Made by a program: the position numbers and the translations under genes
Notes under the pieces: model-generated
The model's database searches: none
What the model was told of the DNA's origin: nothing
Seen by the model: the letters and a program-made list of their open reading frames with translations, nothing else
Source: Siniperca chuatsi
Taxonomy: Eukaryota; Chordata; Actinopteri; Centrarchiformes; Sinipercidae
DNA: 64,000 nt
Reading direction: 5' to 3'
NCBI RefSeq assembly: GCF_020085105.1
Contig: NC_058048.1
Location: forward strand, 1,136,096-1,200,095
Shown: in pieces, positions 11,925 to 20,775 of the stretch
Numbering within the stretch: the stretch's first letter is position 1
Layout: every line of letters begins with the position of its first letter

Positions 11925-12900
11925 CTTCTTCTTCTGAGTTTTATGGCGGTTGGCATCCATAATTGTGCATTACATCCTCTCCGGATGTGTCTACAACATT
12001 CAAGAACCTTCTTGCAGCATCCAGCACCTTATTAATCCTTTCCAACTTCCCCTTTATTTCAGCTGCACAATTTATAACCATGGCAATAAATGCCAGAAAT
12101 GTCGTTTCTTGTCCACACTCATGCTCCGATCATTTCCATTTCCTTTCTTCTCCTTTTCCTTTTGCACTGCCACCATTTCACCTGTTAGCAGCATTTCTGT
12201 TAGCAGCTTCAGCATATGACGATCCCTTTTCTGCTCTGATCTTGTTCATTTTTACTTCCTTAAATTCTTTTTGGACACTGTGCTGATCCCGTATGGTGGT
12301 TTCCTTTGCAGCGCAGGCACTTTGCTTGCTCTTTCTCTACTTTGCACTTCTCCCACATCTTCTGCCTCCTCTACATACTGCAGCAACATGTCCATATTCC
12401 TGACAGCAGAAACATCTGAGAGGAGCTCTCTCATATGGCCTCACCCTGTAACACACATAATCTAGATACACTCTTTCCGGCAACTCCCCCTCAAATGTCA
12501 AACACACTGAGTTACTCCTCCTCCTTTTCCCCTTTTCGGAATCTTGCCTCACACGCATCTTTAACCTCCCGAAATGACTCGGCCTCTACTGTCAGTGGCA
12601 CACCAATTACTACTCCCTTCTTCTTTATTTCTGCTCCAAGTAGGAAGCAATTCACACTGCTATAATCTCTAAATGCATGAATCTTCAGGGCTTTATCTCT
12701 CTGACGCTTTGATACACAGTCAATGATAACCATCCCACTTCTTGTCATCCTGACTGATCTTACATCTCCAAGCTTTCCTCCTACAAACTTTCCAACCATG
12801 TGGATCCTTGAAAATGCCGTCTGTTTGTGTCACAGCTACCATCCCGACAAGATACTTCTCCTCTTTCTTCATTGTCAGCCGTTCTAGCACCATATTCCTG
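11925..12900 (-). mobile_element. I/Nimb-type LINE copy 2: ORF1 fragment plus 3' end
   Basis: The minus strand carries the same ORF1 as copy 1 in several frames: EEKYLVGMVAVTQTDGIF (about 12860), GDVRSVRMTRSGMVI (about 12750) and the zinc knuckle LRCFCCQEYGHVAAVC (about 12410, all Cys/His kept). It ends at the common 3' motif at about 11940 followed by GAA-rich tail, abutting copy 1 head to tail. Its upstream end is fused to the ORF2 C-terminus of the copy at 12900-16860. Confidence 0.7.
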
Positions 12901-13544
12901 TTTTCCATCATATCCTATTAAAACCCCTTTAGAAAAGCTAACAGTACCCTTGAACTGTGCTCTCTCACCCATGCTCAGTAATTCTTTTAATGTGAATTCT
13001 TGCACCCCTTATTCCCTCATCATCTCTCTCTGTGTCCCATACCCCCTACAACTCAGAGCTACATGCTCCACTGTCTCCTCTTCCTGACATCCCTCACACA
13101 CGCCTGTCTGGTGTTTCCCTACCATCTTCAATGTTTTTTTAGTGCACAGTGCCCTAACCTTAATCTTGTTTCCTCTCTCATGTGTCCACTACCTACCCTA
13201 GTTACTTTGACACTTTTTTGAATTTTATATAGATGTCTCCCTTTCCCCTCTCTGTCCCACCTTTCTTGCAATACTTGATTTGTTTTTTCAGAGATTAAAC
13301 ATTTAACCTCTGCTTTACTGATAGTAATTTGTATTTCTATATTTCCTTTCTTTAAAGCCCTCTTTGCAAACTCATCCACTCTCTCATTTCCCCTCACTCC
13401 TACATGCGCTGGAACCCACAGACATTTTATCTGATCCCCGATGTGCTCTTCTTGACTGACTGAAGGACTTCCTATATTATATCTTGATGGCTGTTTGAAT
13501 GGAAAGACCTTAAGCTTGCTAGGGCTGAGGATGAATCTGAGCAT
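12900..13544 (-). pseudogene. I/Nimb ORF2 RNase H C-terminal half and terminal cysteine motif
   Basis: KCLWVPAHVGVRGNERVDE (13440-13380) is the RNase H C-terminal signature, with the His and the Asp (here VD) of the active site. A preceding fragment (13696-13472) holds ICSDSSSALASL, the strand with a catalytic Asp. After 13128 the sequence continues in another frame with a cysteine cluster (CEGCQEEETVEHVALSC, about 13095-13045), the zinc-binding tail usual after RNase H in I-group LINEs. Confidence 0.65.
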
Positions 13545-13651
13545 ATCAATAACATATTGAATGTTCTCCTGTTGATTCCAATTCCTTTTGCTGGTATTGC
13601 CACCCCAAATCCTGTCACCTCTGTATAAATCTGTATAAAGTGACTATACTC

Positions 13652-13689
13652 TTTCATTACATGGTAGTTGAAACTACCATGTAATGAAA
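13652..13689. repeat. Perfect 18-bp hairpin at an ORF2 rearrangement
   Basis: tttcattacatggtagtt (13652-13669), a 2-base spacer and its exact reverse complement (13672-13689). It sits where the RT thumb meets the RNase H fragment. Confidence 0.85.
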
Positions 13690-14333
13690 TCACCAAAATC
13701 AGTTTTGTCTTTTTCTTTCCTGTTTACCTCTAACAAATACCAGTCTATTTTAGGCCAAATAAGCATACATGGAGCCAGCACAGGATAAACTACTGAAGGG
13801 CTTATCCTCAAATCAAACACTCCAAGTTCTTTTGCAATGTCATTCACTACTCTGCCAAAGTTATCCCTCTGATTCCTCCAATTCTCCCAGGACTCCTGCA
13901 ACACTCCTGGGGGATGAGAATCATTGTGTCCCTGCAACTTAGCCCAGTAGTTTGCCATCAGTTGCATCCTTTTTAATTCCAACAGCATTTCTCCCATTTC
14001 TACCTGTAGGGCAGGTACTGGCGATGTTTTAAAATCCTCACTGCACAGTCTCAATGCCTGTGCCTGAATCACATCAAATTTTCTTAAAAGAGAGCTGGCT
14101 GCTGATCCATACCCGACACTGTCGTAATCCAACACAGATCTTATTAAAGCTGCATACATTCTTTTCATTGATGAGCAACTTGCTCCCCATTTCTTTCCAG
14201 TCAAACATCTCATCACATGTATTAGTTTTTTTGCATTTTCCTCATAATGATGAAAAGTAGCGGGCTTACCACACTGCCTTGAGGTATGCCATTTCCAACC
14301 GTGTACTGACTTGACAAGTATGACCCAATCCAT
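13674..14333 (-). pseudogene. I/Nimb ORF2 reverse-transcriptase thumb region
   Basis: 219 codons, open. Contains KKWGASCSSMKRMYAALIRS, then LDYDSVGYGSAASSLL and a degenerate LQVEMGEMLLELKR motif, the post-palm segment shared with the copy at 22498-22809. Palm motifs are missing upstream through deletion. Confidence 0.65.
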
Positions 14334-14617
14334 ACTTGGATTTTTCTTATAAACAGAAAATCCTTTACCCAGTTAAAAACTCTCAACACCGATCTTATGC
14401 AGCTTAATTAACATTCCTTTCTTCCACATCATGTCATATGCTTTTTTATGCTAACTCATTGTCCTTTGTCATTGTCAATCATTGTCCCTTGTTCTTCGCC
14501 CGTCTTCTGATACATTTTCTGAACTATGTATTTTTGTGACTGACTTGGCCATGATCTCTTGCAAAAATTTCTCCAACTTTCCCTCTTGGCTTGGTGTACT
14601 GTTCTTCTCACCAATGC

Positions 14618-15718
14618 CTAGGCCTTCTTATACTGAATCAAATGTTGCATGTTATGGGTTCTTACAGCCTGATGACACTGCTCTGTCCACCATGGTACCA
14701 GTTTTCTATTCTTCCTATTTTTACTACTGGGTATAGATTCATCTGCTGCCATAATAACTGCTGAGGTTACCTGACTGTTTATTTCTTCTATATCACCAGA
14801 AATGTCCGTCCTTGTCATTGTTTCCTCACTCAACTTCTGGAGCTTATCCCAATTTGCTTTCCCAAAGACCCACTTTGGGATTCCATCGCCTGGTCTCACT
14901 TCAACTCTTTCTCCCACCATGAGCATGAGACTGGGTAGTGATCACTGCCTACTGTTGTAGTTGTCCAAACTTCCAGTTACTAACTCCAGCCAAGGGATTA
15001 GACACTATTGTTAGATCCAATGCTGATTCAGTACCTGTTGTTATGTTCACCCTTGTTCCTCTACCATCATTCATACAGACCCCCCACCCCCCACATTGTA
15101 TCGTGAGCATAAAAATCTGCACACCATATTACTTTATATCTGTTTTGCCCTTGTATCCTTAGTAGGCTATTCAAGTCCAACCTTTTGCATGGATTGTAGT
15201 AGTTTATTATAACCAACTCCTCCCACACTTCCACCACTATGTATTCCTGATCCTCTCCCTTTTTCAGTACCCTATATGAATATCTTGTTTGATGAAGGTA
15301 GCACAACCTCCTCCTCCCCCATGGTTTCTATGTTTCTTTATCACTATTGTAGAAAAGGTTTCAATCGTAGTCATCTGGACACTGTTTTTTCAGAATCAAG
15401 ACGTTTCGGCTCCCATCCGGAAGTCATTCTCAATTGTGGCTTCCGGATGGGAGCCGAAACGTCTTGATTCTGAAAACAGTGTCCAGATGACTACGATTGA
15501 AACCTTTTCTACGATAGAACACTCCTGGACGAATGAGGGACTACACCGTCTTTCCTTATCACTGTATATCCATGTACCATAAAGTCTAAAGTTGATTTTA
15601 ACCAGGCTTCCTGAACACATACTACATCTGGTTTTACAGCCATTTCTTTAATGAAATGCTTCAATTCCTTGTCATTGGCCAGTAAGCTCCTGGCATTCCA
15701 TTGTAATAGAATTACCAT
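14618..15718 (-). pseudogene. I/Nimb ORF2 endonuclease, interrupted and frameshifted
   Basis: Begins with LLQWNARSLLANDKELK and KPDVVCVQEAWLK (residues about 4-48; the N and E of these motifs are EEP-nuclease catalytic positions). It continues after the palindrome insertion with VIINYYNPCKRLDLNSLL and VIWCADFYAHDTMWG (GDFNAH equivalent, degraded to ADFYAH). It ends with KLVPWWTEQCHQAVR, the linker seen before LINE RTs. In an active element this domain nicks target DNA. Confidence 0.7.
15333..15563. mobile_element. Penelope-like palindrome insertion, copy 2, with 13-bp target duplication
   Basis: Insert 15346-15550 (205 bp) lies between tttctttatcact (15333-15345) and tttccttatcact (15551-15563), a 13-bp duplication with one mismatch. 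Two arms of about 80 bases are inverted around a short spacer. The right end adds a unique arm ending gactacaccgtctt. The target is the endonuclease frame of the Nimb copy, so the insertion is younger than that LINE. Confidence 0.8.
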
Positions 15719-15806
15719 AATTAGTATTTACCAACCCATGGTGCTTCCGGGCTTGACTGATTTGTGAGGTTCTCCCTCAATTCTTCCCATGTCAGTCCCA
15801 CTAATC

Positions 15807-16814
15807 CTAAATGATTAACTGCTGCTTTGACAACCAGCTGGCAATCACTCCTGTAATGAATGTTACTAAAGCCTCTTTGTCCACATAAATCCCGTCACTT
15901 GATCTTTGTTGTAGCTCTCGAACTCCCATTGCTCCTTGTTCATTAGTAGCATTTTTCTGTTCTCTTGATACTCTTACAGCTTCTGCATAAGTGATCCTTC
16001 TTTCCACTCTTACGTTTTGAATTTTATTCTCTCGTCTCATAATTTCACACACACCATATGCCACATTATGTGCTCCTCCACAGTTACAGCATTTTGATTG
16101 CACCCCTGTTCCACACTTCCCATACTCATCGTTGCCCCCACATCTAGCGCATCTCCTCTTCTACAGTCACAGTTTTTGGCTGTGTGTCCAAACCTTTGAC
16201 AATTAAAGCACCTCAGTGGCTTTGGCACATACACTGTCACTGGGTAACTCATAAAACCCAGGAATACCTTCTTTGGCACAATCTCTTCTTCAAATTCAAG
16301 CAATACTGTTTCACTATCTTTTTTCACTCCTTCATTTTCAGTTTTTGTGCATACACTACTTCCCCCCCCTAGGAGATTCCTCTTTAGTTCCTCCATACCT
16401 ACACTCATTGGCAGCCCTGTGATCACTGCCACCAATTTTGTGCTCCCACCCTCCCTGTGCTTGTCACCTTATGCTTTCCTATCTCTTTTAGTTTGAATGC
16501 TCTTTCAAGTTGTTCTCATCCACACATCTCACCAATAGATTGCCATCATTTAGGACCTTTGCATATAGTATCTCCCCTATCTTACTTGCCAGAGTTGTTG
16601 TTATCATAACAACTGGGTTGACTTTCTTCATGTTTTCTTGAGCTTTTTCATTAAACCTTATTATGACAATACATTTCTTAGGTCTTTCCCTCTGGACTTG
16701 CTCATGCCCTTTTTCCTCACTTTCAGATCTCTCATCATTGTCATTTCTTATTCTTTTATTCCCTTTGCCTCGTTTTTCATTCATCCATCCCCCCCCCCCA
16801 TATCCCTTCATCAT
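15807..16814 (-). pseudogene. I/Nimb ORF1 (gag-like, CCHC zinc knuckle), frameshifted
   Basis: Three overlapping frames together encode a gag-like RNA-binding protein. 16814-16488 has the leader and KKCIVIIRFNEKAQENMKK. 16435-16037 has VAVITGLPMSVGMEELKRN and the knuckle CFNCQRFGHTAKNC (a perfect CX2CX4HX4C). 16103-15807 has CCNCGGAHNVAYGVC and RRITYAEAVRVSREQKN. Such proteins coat LINE RNA. The frame breaks show the copy is not translatable as one protein. Confidence 0.7.
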
Positions 16815-16990
16815 AATCCATTTCTGCCCAACTGCCTACTTCTGATCCATTCACGGAGCAGTCGTGCTCAACCGCTACCAAGAGTATGTTCAACTCGATT
16901 TGAAATTCCTGCAGTTTGCAGATTGTTGTAGGTATAACTCATACTGTGTTCAATGACATGATTATTTATGGTAAACTGGTATTTGTTTTC

Positions 16991-17693
16991 CTAACATCTA
17001 GGGTGTTTTTGACAAATCATGACATTCGTTTTCTTCATATATACTGCCAGGGCCCAGTTCTGACAGTACTTTTCTACTATGTCCAGCTGTTGCTGAAGTC
17101 TTTGTTCAGTAGGAGACAGTAGAACAAGGTCATCAGCGTAAAACAGAGACTTCACCTCTCTATCTAGGAGTGAGAGGCCAGGTTCATTTATATACACATT
17201 AAATAATGTCTGGCTGAAATTACAGCCCTGACAAACACCTCTTCTCTGGGTGATGAATTCAGTTTGTTTGTCTCCAATTTTAACAGCACACCTATTTTCC
17301 AAATAGAGAAAGCAAATTTGTTTTATACTCACGATGCAGTGCTCTTCAAGGAAATCTAGTATTCTTTTATTTAGAATCCTACAGAATAGTTTACCTAGAC
17401 AACTGCTGACACAGATACCACAGTAGTTACCAGGGTCTGACTTGTCCCCACTCTTATGAATGGGGGAAATGATCCCTTTGCATCAGATGTTGGGAAAACA
17501 TCCTGACTGTAGTACGCATCTCTGGGGTGCTGCATTTGAGCATTTTGTTTTTAATGCTGTCCGGACCACAAGTTGTTCTTGGTTGGAGAGATTTTATCTG
17601 TGTGGTCAATTCTTCCCAAGTAATTGGGAAATCAAGGGGGTTTTGGGTGTCTTTGTTTCTTTTAATGTTTGGAGTTTTTCTTTTATAATACAT
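16991..17693 (-). pseudogene. LINE reverse transcriptase fragments
   Basis: 17693-17454 holds the RT entry (ITWEELTTQIKSLQ, CGPDSIKNKMLK). 17332-16991 holds RRGVCQGCNFSQTLFNVYIN (palm B, normally GVRQGCNLSPTLFN) and FYADDLVLLSPTEQ (palm C with the YADD catalytic pair). Between them, stops and a deletion remove palm A. In an active element this enzyme reverse-transcribes the LINE RNA at the nicked target. Confidence 0.75.
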
Positions 17694-17879
17694 TGATCTG
17701 AATTAATTAGATTTATTGGTATGTTTTTGGGTTGTTTAGTTGGCAATGTTTTTCATTAGCTATTTTTCTCAGGTCTTTTCTGATGGTCTGGTGGTGAGAT
17801 CTGATTGCAAAGCTCTCCTTTATACCACAGGGTGCACAGGGTGTGTAGCATCTCCCTGATTGTGGCAGTAGGCTGGGCT

Positions 17880-18110
17880 ACAACGTCAGCATAGCTCCGC
17901 TGATGTGGGCGGGGAGGGGGACCAGGGACAGCTTCTGCAGTATGGCTCCACTGCAGTGGGTGGGGAGGGGGACAAGGGGCAGGTGCTGCTGCATATCTCT
18001 GCTGCTGTAGGTGCGGAGGGGGATAAGGGGCAGGTGCTGCTGCATATCTCTGCTGCTGTGGGTGGGTAGGTGGACAAGGGGCAGGTGTTGCCACATATCT
18101 CTGCTGCTGA
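17880..18110. repeat. About 60-bp coding minisatellite within the LINE
   Basis: Four imperfect units of roughly 60 bases (gggcaggtgctgctgcatat and variants). All three minus-strand frames are open across part of it, giving proline-rich repeats such as SSRDMQQHLPL. Confidence 0.8.
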
Positions 18111-18440
18111 TGCTATAAAGGTGGTTGGTGGCCAGGGGCTAAGGAGGTCCTCTGGTTGTGATTCAAAGTGGTGATGTTGTGTGCACATGGTGAGTGGGAG
18201 GTCCAGGCTGAGCTGTTGTGTCTCCTCACAGCGGGGGGATGATCCTGGGGTGGTGATGGGGAGGAGGATGTCTGGGATGGTCTCTAAAGCTCTTAGTAGA
18301 GGAGCTGGTGGGAGCATTGCGTCCCAGGGCTGTGTCTTTGAGCGTCATTGCAAATATCTTCACCTGCTCTCTGTGTAGATGGAGTCCATCATAGAGGTCC
18401 CAGGTACCAATGGTTGGGTGGAGGGCCAGTTGGATGTTGG

Positions 18441-19316
18441 CTAAGGTGGCACATCCTCTTTATTAATGTCATGGATGACATGAGGAAGGATGTCTGTCCT
18501 AGGCAGCAGGGTGGAGACCACAATGCAGGTGTCAGGGAACTCCTTACTGGCCTGCTCTGCCATCTTCCTCACTGCAAGGTCTTTACGAAGGCTGTGTAGG
18601 TCATTTGTTCCTGTGTGGATCACTGGGCACTGAGGGCTCTTGAGGGTCTCCTTTTTCAAAAGCTTCATTGTCTGACCTGTGGTGCTGTAGTGTCTAGATA
18701 GCACTTTCTTACCAGGAAAAAGCTTGCTTGTGTCCAGGAATTTTCGATTAGAGTCAGTCAACAGGACCACTTGTGGGGCTGCCTCTTCAGGCTGAGTGGA
18801 GGGTAGCTGGGATGGGCAGAGCTGGCTGTTGGCAGCTGGCTGTGTGGATGTATCAGCAGGTGACAGGGTGTTGTTGGGCTGGGTGCAGAGCAGAGAGGGT
18901 GGGACAGAGACAAGGCAGGGGTTTGGGACACTGGCAGGGAGAGTCTGTGTCTCTGTACTTGTCATTGTGGGGACTGATGAGAGTTGGTCTGTCAGGTGTT
19001 GGACTTGCCTGGTGAAGCTCCTTCCTCTATTTTCAGCATCCTCCTTAACTTTGGCTAACTGAGCATGGAGCACACTGTTCTCCTGTTTGAGTGCTTCTAG
19101 ACTTCCTCTGAGGTCAGATGCCAAGGCCTGGTTGTCTCTCTTTAGCTGCTGGAGCTCCTCTTTAAGCTGCTGTAGAGTGTTGTTTGGGTGGTCAGACAGC
19201 CTGGCTTGGGCCAGCTCTTTGAATTCCAGCTCCAGCAGGGCCATGCTCTCCCTCAGCTGGTTGGTGGCACTGGAAGGTGTGGGAGGAGCAGAGATGGACA
19301 TGGTGGTGGGGTTCAC
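18441..19316 (-). CDS. LINE ORF1 protein: coiled coil plus SGNH-type esterase
   Basis: 291 codons, uninterrupted. Residues about 20-110 form a leucine/glutamine-rich coiled coil (LRESMALLELEFKELAQ, QLKEELQQLKRDNQAL), likely for multimerisation. Residues about 120-185 are a Ser/Pro/Thr-rich linker. Residues about 187-285 resemble an SGNH hydrolase: block I VVLLTDSNRKFLD (usual GDS reads TDS), then the block III-like IHTGTNDLH (GTND). The final catalytic Asp/His block is not obvious before the frame ends. In CR1-like elements such ORF1 esterases bind RNA or membranes; the precise role is unsettled. The only intact long frame of this element; whether it is expressed cannot be told. Confidence 0.65.
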   Translation of the reverse strand: MNPTTMSISAPPTPSSATNQLRESMALLELEFKELAQARLSDHPNNTLQQLKEELQQLKRDNQALASDLRGSLEALKQENSVLHAQLAKVKEDAENRGRSFTRQVQHLTDQLSSVPTMTSTETQTLPASVPNPCLVSVPPSLLCTQPNNTLSPADTSTQPAANSQLCPSQLPSTQPEEAAPQVVLLTDSNRKFLDTSKLFPGKKVLSRHYSTTGQTMKLLKKETLKSPQCPVIHTGTNDLHSLRKDLAVRKMAEQASKEFPDTCIVVSTLLPRTDILPHVIHDINKEDVPP

Positions 19317-19740
19317 TGATCCTCGTGCTTTCCACCTCAGCTTTCAACAGGGGAAATGCCTCTTGAAAGGACTCCAGGTATGCTTCATTCCCTTGGACCA
19401 GGACCTTGGTGTAGTATGTGATGGTAAGCAGAGGGTCATCCTTGTCAAGGTGTTCATCTTCATAGATCTTTAATCTGCCTCCTGAGCCGATGCCCTTCCT
19501 GGATACATATGCATAATTGCTGCACAGAGTATCTTTTCAGATGTAAATCGGTATGGAATCAGCAAAGAATATGAGGTTGTTCTTCTTCCTTCCTTCTTTT
19601 TGTTGGGCGTAGTCAGTGAAGAGGACCTCTGGGTTTTCACAGAGTGTCTTCTCCTCGTGTTTCTCCCTAGTTGTTCCACTCTTGCGTGTGGGGTAAATAT
19701 GTCTCTTGTGAATGGGGTAAATGTGATATGTCATGTGAAG

Positions 19741-19800
19741 CGCTTTGAGTAGTCGGAAAGACTAGAAAGGCATTATACAGGTACAGTCCATTTACATCTT
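19741..19800 (+). repeat. Interspersed-repeat 3' tail
   Basis: gcgctttgagtagtcggaaa followed by gactagaaaggc and ending cagtccatttac, a tail shared with the SINE at 56845-57102 (there on the minus strand). Confidence 0.6.
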
Positions 19801-19929
19801 ACATTTAGCTGGGTAATGAATCTCCTTGCTCTCTACTCTCAGAGCTGTGCTGTGCTGCCCCATGGTGACGACTTGTTTACTCCAAGGGGAGCTAGGCTAA
19901 CAATTTACTTTGCAAGCTTTAAATTGAAT

Positions 19930-20775
19930 TTAATTGAATATGCAGGTTCAAGTATCTCCTTGCAGCGTCTAGCACCATCTTAATCCTTTCCGACTTCCCC
20001 TTTATTTCAGCAGCACAATTTATAACCATGGCGATAAATGCCACAAATCATTTTTTTGTCCATGCAGATGCTCTGATCAGCTCCACTGCTTTTCTACTCC
20101 TTTTCCTTTTGCACTGCCACCATTTCACCATTTTTCTCCATTCTCTTAGCAGCTTCAGCGTATGACAATCCCTTTTCTGCTATGATCTTATTCACTTTCA
20201 CTTCCCTAATTCTTTTTGGGCAATGTGCTGATCCCGTATGGTGATTTCCCTGGCAGTGCAGGTACTTTGCTTGCCTTTTCTCCACTCCTGCACATTACAG
20301 TTATCCTTACCACATATCCCACATCTCCTGACTCGTCTACATACTGCAGCAACATGTCCATATTCCTGACAATAGAAACATCTGAAGAGCTCTCTCATAT
20401 GTCCTCACCCTGTAATACACATAATCAAGATACACTCTTTCCGGCAATTTCCCCTCAAAAGTCAAACACACTGCATTACTGTCCTCCTTCTCCCCTTTTC
20501 GGAAAGTCTTCTTTCCTCACACACATCTTCAACATCCCGAAATGGATTCTGCCTCTACTGTCAGTGGCACATCACTTACTACTCCCTTTTTCTTTACTTC
20601 TGATCCGAGTGGAAAGCAAGTCACACTATTTACTTAATGCTATTAAAATGCTATAATCTCAAAATACACAAATCTTCAGGGCTCTATCTCTCTGATACAC
20701 AATCAGTGATAACCATCCCAATTCTTGGGAGCTTGTGTGTTCTTCCACCACTGTTTCCTAGCCGGTCAACAAGAC
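19930..20775 (-). mobile_element. I/Nimb-type LINE copy 4: ORF1 fragment
   Basis: Minus-strand frames contain FRCFYCQEYGHVAAVCR (20390-20340; knuckle cysteines and His kept) and CTAREITIRDQHIAQKELGK. 20285-20094 has KYLHCQGNHHTGSAHC and LSYAEAAKRMEKNGEMV, as in copies 1 and 2. Upstream (about 20740-20440) the RRM-like part is heavily decayed. The upstream edge abuts the (GAA)n tail of copy 5. Confidence 0.65.

Larger units (their letters stand above)
12900..16860 (-). mobile_element. I/Nimb-type LINE copy 3: ORF1 and ORF2, RT core deleted
   Basis: The longest copy. Order on the minus strand: ORF1 16814-15807 (three frames), endonuclease 15718-14618, RT thumb 14333-13674, RNase H and C-terminal cysteine motif 13696-12900. 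The RT palm (the FADD region) is absent between about 14618 and 14333. A 205-base Penelope-type palindrome interrupts the endonuclease at 15346-15550. RNase H together with a CCHC-bearing ORF1 places the element in the I/Nimb group (family knowledge). It is non-functional. Confidence 0.75.
16990..19740 (-). mobile_element. LINE with coiled-coil/SGNH-esterase ORF1 and RT fragment
   Basis: Minus-strand order: N-terminal ORF1 part (about 19734-19320, several frames), ORF1 core 19316-18441, a proline-rich tandem-repeat segment (about 18110-17880), then RT fragments 17693-17454 and 17332-16991. The endonuclease is not visible, so the copy is internally deleted. SGNH/GDSL esterase domains in ORF1 are known from CR1-like LINEs. 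The RT motif FYADDLVLLSPTEQ is common in fish LINEs; I do not assign the clade. Confidence 0.7.
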
